A stretch of 64,000 bases of DNA from Acidobacteriota bacterium (GTDB lineage: Bacteria > Acidobacteriota > Terriglobia > Terriglobales > Acidobacteriaceae). Positions 48,082-58,340 of the stretch are shown piece after piece. Position 1 is the first letter of the stretch; each line of letters starts with the position of its first letter. Location of the stretch: the NCBI GenBank assembly GCA_021805025.1, contig JAJZGF010000005.1:1-64000 (forward strand), given 5' to 3'. The notes below the pieces were generated by a model, which saw nothing but the letters and a program-made list of their open reading frames with translations, was not told the origin of the DNA and ran no database searches. Both the position numbers and the translations under genes were made by a program.

Positions 48082-48629
48082 GGAAAAGTCCTCCTGAGTA
48101 CGATGTCGCAGTATTGAACCGGCGACGGCTGCCGATCAGTGACACATATCACGTCTCACCGGAACGCGATCTTCGCACTGCCCGCGAGGTCTGCCAAATG
48201 AATGGGCACAAACCTCGCCTTATACCGCTGTCTGCCGCTACGGTCGTGCAGATTCACGCGCTATGATGCGCCTTTTCGCTACCGCCTCGGCTGAGGCGTT
48301 GCTGTCACCAGAGTCGGCCCAACCGCACAACGGGCAGCTTACCGAGCCTTTAAGGAACCCTGTCCGGCCGTTCCAACATGAGGGCGAACACCCAAAGCCC
48401 CCATCGAGCAAATGGGGTGCGGCTCTTGGGGAGTCACGCGCAAGCCGGGACTTATCCGTCCATTCGTCAGATCAGTACTCCGAAACGCTCATCGCGCCCG
48501 GATTCCGCACTCCGGGCGCATGCCCAATCGAGTGTGGCGACGATTTGCTCCGGTACCCATACGCACCACGGCCCACCCCGCGCAAGGCAAGCGCCTTCGC
48601 AATGGTGGGCCGCTATTGTCTTCTATCGC

Positions 48630-49409
48630 CTACTGCTGGGGCTGCGCCGGATTCGGCGGCGTCGCTGGCTCTGCCGGCTTGGCCGGTGTCGCAGGCTGTG
48701 CAGGCTGCGCGGGCGCTGCCGTCCCCGGCGTCACCGGCGGATGGCCCGGCGGCATCGGCGCTCCCGGATGGCCCGGCATCCCGCCGCCCATCATGCCCGG
48801 ATGCCCCATCGGCATCTGCATCTCCTTCTGGTCCACCAGCTCCACATCAAAAATCAGGTCAGCCTTCGGTGGAATGCCCGGATGCGCCGCGTCCGGTCCC
48901 GGACGTCCCTTGGCCCCATACGCCAGTTGCCACGGAATGAACAACCGCCGCTTACCGCCCACATGCATCCCGGCGAATCCCTGATCAAATCCCGGAATCA
49001 CCCGCCCGAATCCCTGCGGAAATGCAATCGGCTCCGCATCGCCCAGCTTCGGCTTGCCGTCTTCGCCCATCACCGGCTTGCCGTCCTTATCCATCACCGG
49101 CTGCCGCGGATGGTCATACGACGAGTCGAACTTGTGCCCGTCCGCCGCCAGCCATCCCGTGTAGTGCACCCTGTACACCCAGTTCGGCTGCGCTTCCTCG
49201 CCCGTGCCGATCTTGATCTCCTGATACCGCAGCGCAAACGCCGTCTTCGTCACCGCATGAACCGGCGGCACTCCCGGAGGCAGCGTCGCCGCCGCTGTCG
49301 AAGTATGATGCACCGCGGTCTTCGCGCCCGTCGCCGGCTTGGCCGTCGTTTGCGCGGCAGCTGTTGAAGCGGCGGCCGCAATCAGACAAAGGATGAAAGA
49401 AAATCTCAT
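48630..49409 (-). CDS. FKBP-type peptidyl-prolyl cis-trans isomerase with Pro/Gly/Ala-rich tail
   Basis: YRVHYTGWLAADGHKFDSSYD...FPQGFGRVIPGFDQGFAGMHVGGKRRLFIPWQLAYGAKG. Confidence 0.93.
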   Translation of the reverse strand: MRFSFILCLIAAAASTAAAQTTAKPATGAKTAVHHTSTAAATLPPGVPPVHAVTKTAFALRYQEIKIGTGEEAQPNWVYRVHYTGWLAADGHKFDSSYDHPRQPVMDKDGKPVMGEDGKPKLGDAEPIAFPQGFGRVIPGFDQGFAGMHVGGKRRLFIPWQLAYGAKGRPGPDAAHPGIPPKADLIFDVELVDQKEMQMPMGHPGMMGGGMPGHPGAPMPPGHPPVTPGTAAPAQPAQPATPAKPAEPATPPNPAQPQQ

Positions 49410-49499
49410 ACCGTACAAAGGCTCCTCTTGAACTCCCTCCCGGAGTCTATCAGGCACTCCCTTTATGTCTCTTTATGCATTCGCGGCGTACAGTGGGGC

Positions 49500-50294
49500 A
49501 TGGAGCCATTTTTCCTTCATCTCTTCCATGCAATCTGGCTTCCCTCCGCCTCTTTGCTGGCCGGAATCCTCAACACCATCGCAGGCGGCGGCTCGTTCCT
49601 GTCCCTGCCCGCGCTGCTCGCCAGCACCACCGCCATCGGCGTCGGAGCCGTCACCGCCCAGGCCACCAACACCGTCGCCCTCTGGCCCGGCCAGCTCACG
49701 TCGCTCGTCGCCTACCGCCAGCTCCTCCGCCAATACGGCTGGAGCCTTGTCCCCATCGGTCTTGCCTCCGGCATCGGCGGCGAAATCGGCGGCTGGCTGC
49801 TGCTCCACACCGGCAACAAGCGCTTCCGCGAGCTGCTTCCCTGGCTGCTGCTCTTCGCCGCGGTCATGTTCGCCATGAGCTTCCCCCTCGGCCGCTGGCT
49901 CCAGACGCTTTCCGGCGGCCGCCGCTACGAGCGTTGGCTGCTCATCGGCATGGTCGTCGTCAGCGTCTACGTCGGCTACTTCGGCGCGGGCGGCGGCTTC
50001 CTCGCCATGGCCCTCTTCGGCTTCTGCGGCGTCCACGACATTCACGAGATGAACGCGCTCAAGGTCCTCACCGCGGCCGTCTCCATCGGCATCCCCACCG
50101 CCAACTTCATCCTCGCCGGCCGCGTCGCCTGGCAGTTCTGCCTCGTCATGGCCACCCTCGCCGCCGTCGGCGGCTACCTCGGCGCGCACTTCAGCCGCAA
50201 GGTCAACCAGCGCGCCATGCGCTGGACCGTCGTCACCATCGGCTTCGCCACCGCCGCTTACTTCTTCGTGGACAACTACACGCTGCGGCATTGA
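49500..50294 (+). CDS. Sulfite exporter TauE/SafE family membrane protein
   Basis: AGILNTIAGGGSFLSLPALL...; GYFGAGGGFLAMALFGFCG; MNALKVLTA. Confidence 0.92.
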   Translation: MEPFFLHLFHAIWLPSASLLAGILNTIAGGGSFLSLPALLASTTAIGVGAVTAQATNTVALWPGQLTSLVAYRQLLRQYGWSLVPIGLASGIGGEIGGWLLLHTGNKRFRELLPWLLLFAAVMFAMSFPLGRWLQTLSGGRRYERWLLIGMVVVSVYVGYFGAGGGFLAMALFGFCGVHDIHEMNALKVLTAAVSIGIPTANFILAGRVAWQFCLVMATLAAVGGYLGAHFSRKVNQRAMRWTVVTIGFATAAYFFVDNYTLRH

Positions 50295-50376
50295 TCGAAC
50301 CAAGCACAATCTCCGAACGATCGCATATACTCAGTGCGTTCAGTTCTGGACACACCGTTCTAGAATAGGTAACTCC

Positions 50377-50889
50377 ATGCGATTTGCTCTCTTCCTTCTG
50401 ATCTTTGCGCTCGCCCCTTCAAGCGGATATGGTCAGAATCCTCCACCAGATGCAAGAGTGGGTATCGAAGGGTATGATGCGACGCGCTTGAGCACGCCGC
50501 AACCGTCGTTCACGAGCCTGGTTGAAAAGCAGTCCAGGCTCTGGCAGGCCCGCAAAAATGGAGATGCTCGTTCTGCGAGGAAGATCGTAACGGGCAAGTT
50601 GACCTTAACCAGTGTCACGGGAGCGAACAACGGCAAACAGTTTATTCATCAGATCGAGGCAGGAACCTGCAAAGTCAGTAGCTTCAAGCTGAAGGACTTT
50701 GATGTGAGAAAGCCGAATCAAACCTCATTGGTCCTGACATACAACGCAATCCAGAATGCCGCCTGCGCAGGCAAGACGCTGCCGCATGAGGTTCTTGTGA
50801 AGGTCGGCTATTGGAACGAGGCTGGCGATTGGACAATGATCTATTACCTGGAAGAACTACCCAATCCACTCAAGAACAGCAAGCCCTAA
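50377..50889 (+). CDS. Hypothetical secreted protein
   Basis: MRFALFLLIFALAPSSGYGQ signal peptide; no family recognised. Confidence 0.6.
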   Translation: MRFALFLLIFALAPSSGYGQNPPPDARVGIEGYDATRLSTPQPSFTSLVEKQSRLWQARKNGDARSARKIVTGKLTLTSVTGANNGKQFIHQIEAGTCKVSSFKLKDFDVRKPNQTSLVLTYNAIQNAACAGKTLPHEVLVKVGYWNEAGDWTMIYYLEELPNPLKNSKP

Positions 50890-52157
50890 CTGCGAGAGCG
50901 AAGCAATCGCGCTTTCGACGGAATCTCCCCATTCTCACTGCCCGAGAAGGGTAATTCAATGTTTCCTGTTCCCCTCTCCCTATTTCCTGCTCCGGCCAGC
51001 ATCCCCGCCAGCAGCGCCGTACGTGTTGCCAGATGCTCCACCACCACGTGCTCATGGCTCGCGTGCGCGCCCTCGCCCACAGCGCCCATCCCATCCAACG
51101 TCGGCACGCCCAGCGCCGAGGTAAAATTCCCATCCGATGCCCCGCCCGTCGCCGCTTCCTCCAGCGCAAACCCCAGTTCCGCCGCCAGCGCCCGCGCCCG
51201 CTCAAACAGCTTCACAGTCCCTCGCGTCCGCTCCATGGGTGGCCGGTTGATACCGCCCGTCACCGCCAGCGAGCAGCGCTTGTCCCGCGCGCCCAGCCCG
51301 GCAAACCTGCGCTCCATCCGAACTCCGTCGCCCTTCCGCGCAATCCGCACGTCCACCTCGGCCCACGCCTCCGCGGGAATCACGTTCGACTTTGTCCCGC
51401 CGCCCACCACGCCCACGCTCACCGTCAGCCCGCGCTTCAGAACGGTCCACCCGCTCACCGTCTCCACCGCGCGCGCCAGCTCGCGCACCGCGCTTGCGCC
51501 CTTCTCAAAGTCCACGCCTGCATGTGCGCCCACGCCCTTGATCTCGATGCGCCAGTTCCCCGTGCCTTTGCGCGCCGTCTTGTACGCCAGCCCCTGGGCC
51601 GGCTCCAGCACATACACCGCCGCGCACTCCTGCGCCAGCCGCTCCGTGATGGGCCGCGACACCGGACTGCCCAGCTCTTCCTCACTGTTCAGCAGCAGCA
51701 CAATCTCCCGCTCCAGCAACTCCGCTTCGCTCAACATTTCAATCGCCGTCAGTGCCATCGCCACCCCGGCCTTCATGTCCAGCGTGCCCGGACCCCACAG
51801 CCTTCCGTCGCGCACGCGGCACGGCATCGTCTTCAGCGTGCCCAGCGGCCACACCGTGTCCAGATGCCCCAGCAGCAGCACCCGTCCGCCCGCGCCCGTC
51901 TTCGACTTCGGCCCAAACCGCACCTCCACCACGTCCCCAAACGCCCGCTGCCGATGCAGCTTCACCCGGCCGCCCAGCGCCTTGCACTCCGCCGCCGCCA
52001 TCGCCGCGCACGCATCCACCGCCGCCTTGTCGTCCGACGGCGACTCCGCCGCGACTAGCCGGCGCGTTCGCTCGACAATCGCAGCCTCTTTGCGCCGCGC
52101 CCCCGCCAGCAGCGCCCGCATCGGTATCAAACCCTCATGCACAGCAGTCACTCGCAT
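50886..52157 (-). CDS. M20 family metallopeptidase (carboxypeptidase G2-like)
   Basis: VLLLGHLDTVWPLGTLK, GPGTLDMKAGVAMAL, LLNSEEELGSPVSRP, GGASDGNFTSALGVPTLDGMGAVG. Confidence 0.95.
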   Translation of the reverse strand: MRVTAVHEGLIPMRALLAGARRKEAAIVERTRRLVAAESPSDDKAAVDACAAMAAAECKALGGRVKLHRQRAFGDVVEVRFGPKSKTGAGGRVLLLGHLDTVWPLGTLKTMPCRVRDGRLWGPGTLDMKAGVAMALTAIEMLSEAELLEREIVLLLNSEEELGSPVSRPITERLAQECAAVYVLEPAQGLAYKTARKGTGNWRIEIKGVGAHAGVDFEKGASAVRELARAVETVSGWTVLKRGLTVSVGVVGGGTKSNVIPAEAWAEVDVRIARKGDGVRMERRFAGLGARDKRCSLAVTGGINRPPMERTRGTVKLFERARALAAELGFALEEAATGGASDGNFTSALGVPTLDGMGAVGEGAHASHEHVVVEHLATRTALLAGMLAGAGNRERGTGNIELPFSGSENGEIPSKARLLRSRS

Positions 52158-52184
52158 CCCTGTCTCGCTCGCTTCCGGATTTAT

Positions 52185-53402
52185 TCATCGCAGAGTCTCA
52201 TCCCGCAGTGTCTCCGCGCGCGCAATGAAGCGCTGCCGCGCCGCTGCCTGCTGCGGAGTCCGCGGATGCCCAAGATCAGAAACAAATTGCTGATAGGCCG
52301 CCTCGATCTGGTCGTCCGGCAAGCTGCTCGCACTGGGAAAATCCACCTTCAGCAGTTGCAGCAGCCTGGCGACGTCGTCCTCACTCTGCGGCACGGCGGC
52401 CGCGTAATGCGTGACCCTCGGAGCCTCGCTTTCAATCTCAAATCTGCACGTCGCCTGCCGCGATGCCTGCGGCACTCGCAATCCCGCCGGTACCGGAATC
52501 CGGTCGCACAACGCCTCGTCTTTGGTCTCCACAGCAACCTGATACAGGCAAACACTGCGAAATCCCTCCGGCTCGCCCGCCAGCGGCAGCTCCGCTGGAA
52601 TCTTCTCGCACCAGCGCGCATCCAGGCGCGTCATCGCCGCCAGGTCCGCCAGATACGCGGCATCCTCCCTGCTCACGCCCGCCGCGGGCAGCGTCCCATC
52701 CCGCGCGCCGATCACATGCTCAATCCGCGTCATCAGTGCATCTTTGCTCAGCGTACCGGGAACCACCACCGTCGCAGTCCCCGATGCGTTCCGCCCAATC
52801 TGAAGACCGTATCGATCCGACAGCCCTCGATAGATATCCTTCACCCGAATCAGCGGTCCAATCACGCCCTCATCCTGAATCGTGTCCGGACTGTAGCCCA
52901 TTGCATCAAAAAAATGCAGCCGGGTAGGCGGTCCAACTCCAGCCCCCATCACATGCCTGCGGCGAACACCTTCCAGGCACGAGAACATCGACGTCTGCTG
53001 CCGCAAGATTGCAGGAGAACCCAGGCGCTTCACATACAGACACAGCCACGGGCTCCCTGTGTTGCGGGCCACCGCTTCATAGCACTCCGACCTCGCATAC
53101 GCTGCCGCCGAATCCCACCCGCCCCTCGAGTACGCCGACCATGGAATCTTTGCGCAGAGCTGCGGCGCGTTCGTCTTCTCTGCCGCAAACTCCATGAACT
53201 GCTCATAGTCATCTGGAGCATGCATCCCGGCCAGTTCGACGACCCAGCTTCGCACTCCTGCCAGTTCCGTCAGCGCCCAGACCGCCAGCACCGCTGCACA
53301 GAGGCGCCAGCCCCCTCCTGCCCGGCTTTTCGCTTTCAAATCCACGGCATGATTGTAGCCGTGGGCTGCGTATGCCCCGACGGCGAACTCTTCAGCGAAC
53401 AT
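52185..53402 (-). CDS. Hypothetical protein with recurring Cys-containing modules
   Basis: Long codon-biased ORF with a hydrophobic N-terminal segment; repeated pattern LCAKIPW...SECYEAVA...SPWLC / WCEKIP...SVCLYQVAVETKDEALCDRIP. Confidence 0.7.
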   Translation of the reverse strand: MFAEEFAVGAYAAHGYNHAVDLKAKSRAGGGWRLCAAVLAVWALTELAGVRSWVVELAGMHAPDDYEQFMEFAAEKTNAPQLCAKIPWSAYSRGGWDSAAAYARSECYEAVARNTGSPWLCLYVKRLGSPAILRQQTSMFSCLEGVRRRHVMGAGVGPPTRLHFFDAMGYSPDTIQDEGVIGPLIRVKDIYRGLSDRYGLQIGRNASGTATVVVPGTLSKDALMTRIEHVIGARDGTLPAAGVSREDAAYLADLAAMTRLDARWCEKIPAELPLAGEPEGFRSVCLYQVAVETKDEALCDRIPVPAGLRVPQASRQATCRFEIESEAPRVTHYAAAVPQSEDDVARLLQLLKVDFPSASSLPDDQIEAAYQQFVSDLGHPRTPQQAAARQRFIARAETLRDETLR

Positions 53403-53576
53403 CCGCAGGCACTCCGCCCCCGGTCCCGTCGCGCTCCTTGATGCATTCCCCCCCCGGTCCTGCGTTGCTGAGCCACGGTGCAATCCCGCACTCGGAGTCA
53501 CGCGGTGTTCATAAAGCGTCAAAGTGTGGCAAAATTGCCACAGGACGCAGAAGCCTCCTCGCGTCTAACCTGACTG

Positions 53577-54539
53577 TTGCGCAAGTTTTCCACAGCGGGA
53601 GAAGTTCTTTTGGCCTCAGCGTTTCACCTGGAGCAAACCATAGCGGAGACCCTTGAATTCACAGGGGTAGGCCTCCACTCCGGCGCTCCGGTCACCATGC
53701 GGCTGCTCCCCGCGCCCGCCGGCTCCGGCATCGTCTTCCGCCGCACAGACCTCGACAACTTCGAGATTCCCGCCATCGGCCGCAACGTCGCCAAAGTCAG
53801 CTACGCCACCAGCCTCATGCGCCAGGGCGTGCTCATCTCCACTACCGAGCACCTGCTCTCCGCCCTCATCGGCATGGGCGTCGACAATGTCATCGTCGAA
53901 CTCGACAACCTCGAGCTGCCCATCCTCGACGGCAGCGCACTGCCCTACGTTGAAGCCATTCAGCGCACAGGCATCCACACCCAGCGCCGCCGCCGCGAGT
54001 ACATCCGCGTGCTCAAGCCGGTTGAAGTCCGCGAGGGCGACAAGTTCATCGGCGTCTACCCCGGCCATGGCTACCGCATCGACTACACCATCGACTTCCC
54101 CGCGCCCATCGGCCGCCAGAAGACCAGCGTCGACCTCGCTGCGGAAACCTACGGCCCCCTCATCGCTGCAGCTCGCACCTTCGGCTACAAAGCCGATGAG
54201 CAGCGTCTCCGCGACATGGGCCTCATCCGCGGCGCCAGCACGCAGAACGCCATCGTCCTCGGCCCCAAAGGCCCGGAGAACGGCCCGCTCCGGTTCCGTG
54301 ATGAGTACGTCCGCCACAAGGTCCTCGACCTCATCGGCGATCTCGCCTTGGCAGGCCACCGCATCGAGGGCCATGTCGCAGCCGAGCGCGCTGGCCACTT
54401 CATGCACACCGCGCTCGTCTCCCGCCTCATGAAAGACCGTTCCGCATGGGAGCTCGCCACCGTGCCGGTCGCGCATGCGCACGAAGCATCCGGCACGCAC
54501 GCCGCTGCTCTCGAACGCCCCGCCCTGCTCGGGGTGTGA
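53577..54539 (+). CDS. lpxC: UDP-3-O-acyl-N-acetylglucosamine deacetylase
   Basis: EQTIAETLEFTGVGLHSGAPVTMRLLPAPAGSGIVFRR; STTEHLLSALIGMGVDNVIVELDNLELPILDGSALPYVEA; HKVLDLIGDLALAG. Confidence 0.97.
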   Translation: MRKFSTAGEVLLASAFHLEQTIAETLEFTGVGLHSGAPVTMRLLPAPAGSGIVFRRTDLDNFEIPAIGRNVAKVSYATSLMRQGVLISTTEHLLSALIGMGVDNVIVELDNLELPILDGSALPYVEAIQRTGIHTQRRRREYIRVLKPVEVREGDKFIGVYPGHGYRIDYTIDFPAPIGRQKTSVDLAAETYGPLIAAARTFGYKADEQRLRDMGLIRGASTQNAIVLGPKGPENGPLRFRDEYVRHKVLDLIGDLALAGHRIEGHVAAERAGHFMHTALVSRLMKDRSAWELATVPVAHAHEASGTHAAALERPALLGV

Positions 54540-54751
54540 CGCCTCTGCGCCCACCGCATCGCCCCTTGTATCCAATTCATCCCACCACCGAAAGCTTGCA
54601 GCAAGACCTCAGCTCCCGCAGCGGAGAAGTGCAGGTTGTCGGCCCGCCATCAATTTCCAGATAACCAGGGATTTCCTCCGCCTGGACCTGTGATTGCGAT
54701 AGAACGTCCATCAATGGCTCGGGGATTTCACTTCCGTCGTTGGCGGGAGAC

Positions 54752-55699
54752 TCATTTTCCCGCCGTAGCATGAGGCCCAACCACAACCGGCTCAAAATAC
54801 TTGGGCACGATGACGTCTGTATGCGGAGATGCCGCCTTCACTTCTTCAATGAACGACTGAAGCCTGTCGATCGCAGGCTGTTGCGAGGCATCATAACCCA
54901 CATTGAAGCGGTCCCAATGGGTCGGCATCACCAGCGGGGGATCTCCAAGAGCGTGAAGCAAACGTTCTGTATAGCGATAGATTCTATGTCGTTCCGGCAT
55001 AGCACCGATCAGCGCTACATCCGGCCGTAACCCCTCCACTTCGCGCTCAATATAGTTCATCGACCCAAATACGATGATCTGGTGACCGGCGATGCGGATA
55101 AGGTAGGCAAGCGTTCCTCCCTCGACAAAAAGTTGGCCTAGCCGGAAAGGAGGTCTCGCATTTGCTGGGAAAATGGTGGATGGGGATGGAAAGCTGCTGG
55201 GAAGAATGCCATGCAGGCTGGGAATAACCTGTACGGAACAACCACGCAGCTGCAAGTCCTCGCCTCCCTTTACTGTCACTACCTGCGCAGCAGGGACACC
55301 ATTGTCGCGCGCGAAGTTGGCCGTGCTTTCTGTTCCAATAACCTGCGCACCTGTCTTGCGTGCGATATACGGCATATCCAGCACATGATCCAGGTGCGTA
55401 TGCGTGATCAGAATGTAATCCGCCTTGCGGATATGCGCATCTATCACTGCCTGGTCGGAGTGAACGAAGTCGGAATCTGTAACCAGTGGGCGCGGATCGG
55501 TGGCAAGCGGCGGATCATTCGGCGTTTCAGTCTTGAGTCGCGTCAGGTATGGATCAACGAGAATGACCGTTTGCCCATCCGTGATCTCCCATCCCGCTGT
55601 TCCCAGGTACGAAAGCCTTAGTGTTCCTTGTGCCAGTGCGATAACGGAGCAAGACCACAGAAGCAGCACAAGGACACTGGTGCGCGTGAGCAAGAACAT
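54752..55699 (-). CDS. Secreted MBL-fold metallo-hydrolase
   Basis: Signal peptide; DYILITHTHLDHVLDMPYIARKTGAQVIGT; GTLAYLIRIAGHQIIVFGSMNYIE. Confidence 0.9.
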   Translation of the reverse strand: MFLLTRTSVLVLLLWSCSVIALAQGTLRLSYLGTAGWEITDGQTVILVDPYLTRLKTETPNDPPLATDPRPLVTDSDFVHSDQAVIDAHIRKADYILITHTHLDHVLDMPYIARKTGAQVIGTESTANFARDNGVPAAQVVTVKGGEDLQLRGCSVQVIPSLHGILPSSFPSPSTIFPANARPPFRLGQLFVEGGTLAYLIRIAGHQIIVFGSMNYIEREVEGLRPDVALIGAMPERHRIYRYTERLLHALGDPPLVMPTHWDRFNVGYDASQQPAIDRLQSFIEEVKAASPHTDVIVPKYFEPVVVGPHATAGK

Positions 55700-56003
55700 C
55701 TTGACCTCCGACTGTGCATGAGCACTCCACGCGGCAGTCCGACTCATCACGATCATGGCATGGAACAGACCGATGCGCTCATCCAACCCGATTGCGAGAA
55801 ATTTGCCGCTCCCTCACCGGTCACTCTCCGGTAAATCCACCCGGTCAGCCGCGCATCCCTGTACCCAGCGCGCCACCTACAGCAAATCGCGGCTCATCTC
55901 GGCGGCGTCCACTGTTGAGAGAAGTCTCACTCCGCCCCAACGCACGCCCCAAAGCTCTAAGCCCGGAGCTGGAAGGTACTCGCTAAAAGCTGAAAGCTGC
56001 CTC

Positions 56004-57137
56004 TCACAGAAACAGAATGCACATCGGCGTGGCCGCAGCAAAGCTCCTGCCTTCATTGGCCAGCCGGCCCGTCTCCGGGTCACGCGCAAAAACGCTCAGC
56101 AGGTTCGAGTCCTGGTTCGCCACCAGCATCCACCGCTCCGTCGGGTCCAGCGTAAAATTTCGCGGAATCTTCCCGCCGCAGTTCGAGCGCACCATGGGCG
56201 TCAGCGCGCCCGTCGTTGGATCGGCCTTGAAGCTGTAAAGAAAGTTATTGTCGCGATTGGCAAAGTAGACAAACCGCCCATCGCGCGTGATCACGGTATC
56301 GCAGGCGCGGCTGATGCCATGAAACCCTTCCGGCAGCAGATGGAAGCGCTTCACAAAAGTCAGGCCGCCGTCCGCCTTGTTCCACTCCAGCACCTCCACC
56401 GTCGAGGCCAGCTCAAAGATGCAGTAGGCCGTGTGTCCGTTGGGATGGAAGTGCAGTGTGCGCGGTCCCGAGCCGGGCTGCGCATGGTATGCGCCCGCCG
56501 CCGTCAGATGCGCCGTTGCCGCATTGAGGCGATAGATGTGAATCATGTCGCCGCCCAGGTCGTTGATATAGGCAAAGCGATTGTCGGGCGAATACGAGCA
56601 GAAGTGCGCGTGCGCGCTCTCCTGGCGGTCCTTGTTGGGCCCATGCACTGTGTAGTGCTCGGTCCACACCGCGGGGCTCAGCGCGCCCGCCGTCACCTTG
56701 AAGCTGGCCGCACTGCCGCCGCCATAGTCCGCCGACAGCAACACCTGTCCCGTGTGGTCCAGCGCCACATGGCAGGTTCCCTTGGCCGCGGAGTTCTCGG
56801 CGGAGATGGGGTGCAGCGCGCCGTTCTTCACGCTGAAGCTTGCCACCTCGCCCGTCGGCTTGCCGTTGAAGCTGTCCAACTCGCAGGCCGCGTAGAGATA
56901 CTCATGATCCTGAGAAAAGGTGATCCAGTCCACCGTGGAAACCTTCGCGGCAACTCCGGCTGGGCTCAGCGTGCCCGTCGCGGAGTCCCAGTCGTAGGCC
57001 AGAATCCCATTCTCGGTCCCTGAAGCAACAAAAACTCGTTGCCGGTTGGGCGCGGCAAAGCCTTCCTTGGCAGCGGCGGCAACTAGAGTGGCAGCAGTGG
57101 CGGTTTTCATAAATGCGCGGCGTGTGGGTTTTCCCAT
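56004..57137 (-). CDS. Lactonase family (6-phosphogluconolactonase-like) beta-propeller
   Basis: MGKPTRRAFMKTATAATLV leader; FVASGTENGILAYDWDSATG; CHVALDHTGQVLLSADYGGGSAASF. Confidence 0.9.
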   Translation of the reverse strand: MGKPTRRAFMKTATAATLVAAAAKEGFAAPNRQRVFVASGTENGILAYDWDSATGTLSPAGVAAKVSTVDWITFSQDHEYLYAACELDSFNGKPTGEVASFSVKNGALHPISAENSAAKGTCHVALDHTGQVLLSADYGGGSAASFKVTAGALSPAVWTEHYTVHGPNKDRQESAHAHFCSYSPDNRFAYINDLGGDMIHIYRLNAATAHLTAAGAYHAQPGSGPRTLHFHPNGHTAYCIFELASTVEVLEWNKADGGLTFVKRFHLLPEGFHGISRACDTVITRDGRFVYFANRDNNFLYSFKADPTTGALTPMVRSNCGGKIPRNFTLDPTERWMLVANQDSNLLSVFARDPETGRLANEGRSFAAATPMCILFL

Positions 57138-57290
57138 GGCATCAGCGATTGTCGCCGATCGGGCGCACCGCGCGCCAGCCGAACCGTCCACCAAAGTCAA
57201 TGCAAGCGATAGCCGGCCGCGGCAAGGACCATCCGCGCGATACCCAGTTGCACGATCCGCCCAACCCCACGAGCCCTCAACCCGCCGCGG

Positions 57291-58220
57291 TCAGATCGAC
57301 TCAATCGCGTTGATTTTGCGGCCCACCTCGTATGCCAGGCTCTCCGCATCCGTGAAGAATAGCTTCCGCTCGCGCGCCGGCAACTCCTCCAGCAAATCGC
57401 CGAATGCAGTACACTCGCACGCCGGAAAGGCCGCGAAACCCGCGCTGTCCGCCATCCGGCAGCTCAGCCGGATCAGCGCATCCATATCCCACGTCCCGCC
57501 GCCGCCCGCCAGCTGGTGATGCTCCGCCACAATCGCATCAAAGTCCTCCGGCAGCTTCCAGTCCTTCACCAGCTCACGGCCCACTTCGCAGTGGTCCTTG
57601 CCAAAGGCCTCGCGCTCGCGATCCAGAATGCTCTCCGGCGTACCCCGATGCGTGCTCAGCAGGCGGGCATACTCCCTGGGCCGCACCGATGCCAGCGCCA
57701 CGCGCCCCACATCGTGCATCATGCCAAACGTGTAGGCCGTGTCCCGGTCAATAAAGCCCGCCGACGCCAGTTGCTCGGCAATCGCCGCGCAGGCCAGGTT
57801 GTGCCGCCACACCGCCCGCACAGACGGATTGCCCAGCGATTGCCCCATATACCCGCGCACCCCCACCGTCAGGCACAATCCCTGCAGGTGGCTCGCCCCC
57901 ATCACCGCAATCGCCTGCAGGATGCTGCTGATCGGAAAGCGAGGCGCATAGGCCAGCGAATTCACAATCGCCAGCACCTCGCTGGCAAATGCCGGGTCCG
58001 ACGAAATCAGGTCGCTCAACTCATGCAGCTGCACATTCTCGCGATGCAACAGCTGCAGCACCCGCAGGGCCACCTGCGAGAACGGCGGAAGACGCAGATG
58101 CTCCCATGGCACGGTGCAGTCTTCCCGTATTAGGCCCGTCGCTTCCAAGCGCAATCCTCCCCGCGTACGCTTCGGTCTCCGCTGCAACCCCTTCGCAGAC
58201 AGCCGTGCGCGGCCATGCAC
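57291..58220 (-). CDS. HDOD domain protein
   Basis: LPPFSQVALRVLQLLHRENVQLHELSDLISSDPAFASEVLAIVNSLAYAPRFPISSILQAIAVMG; AYTFGMMHDVGRVAL. Confidence 0.9.
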   Translation of the reverse strand: MHGRARLSAKGLQRRPKRTRGGLRLEATGLIREDCTVPWEHLRLPPFSQVALRVLQLLHRENVQLHELSDLISSDPAFASEVLAIVNSLAYAPRFPISSILQAIAVMGASHLQGLCLTVGVRGYMGQSLGNPSVRAVWRHNLACAAIAEQLASAGFIDRDTAYTFGMMHDVGRVALASVRPREYARLLSTHRGTPESILDREREAFGKDHCEVGRELVKDWKLPEDFDAIVAEHHQLAGGGGTWDMDALIRLSCRMADSAGFAAFPACECTAFGDLLEELPARERKLFFTDAESLAYEVGRKINAIESI

Positions 58221-58340
58221 TTGTTTTGTCGGCTTAAAAGAGGATCTTCTCTAGTGTCCCAATCCGGACAGGTGACCGCATCCACCTGCCGGCACTCCTG
58301 CCCGCGCATCCCCACTGCCGGCGCGCGCCGCCCGCACGCA

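Noticed and set aside
48633-48815. Repetitive GC-rich run at the FKBP 3' end
   Set aside because: In-frame low-complexity Pro/Gly/Ala tail (GHPGMMGGGMPGHPGAPMPPGHPP...AQPAQPATPAKPAEP), not a separate element
56098-56120. tRNA T-arm-like GGTTCGAGTCC
   Set aside because: Lies inside the lactonase CDS with no acceptor or anticodon stem around it
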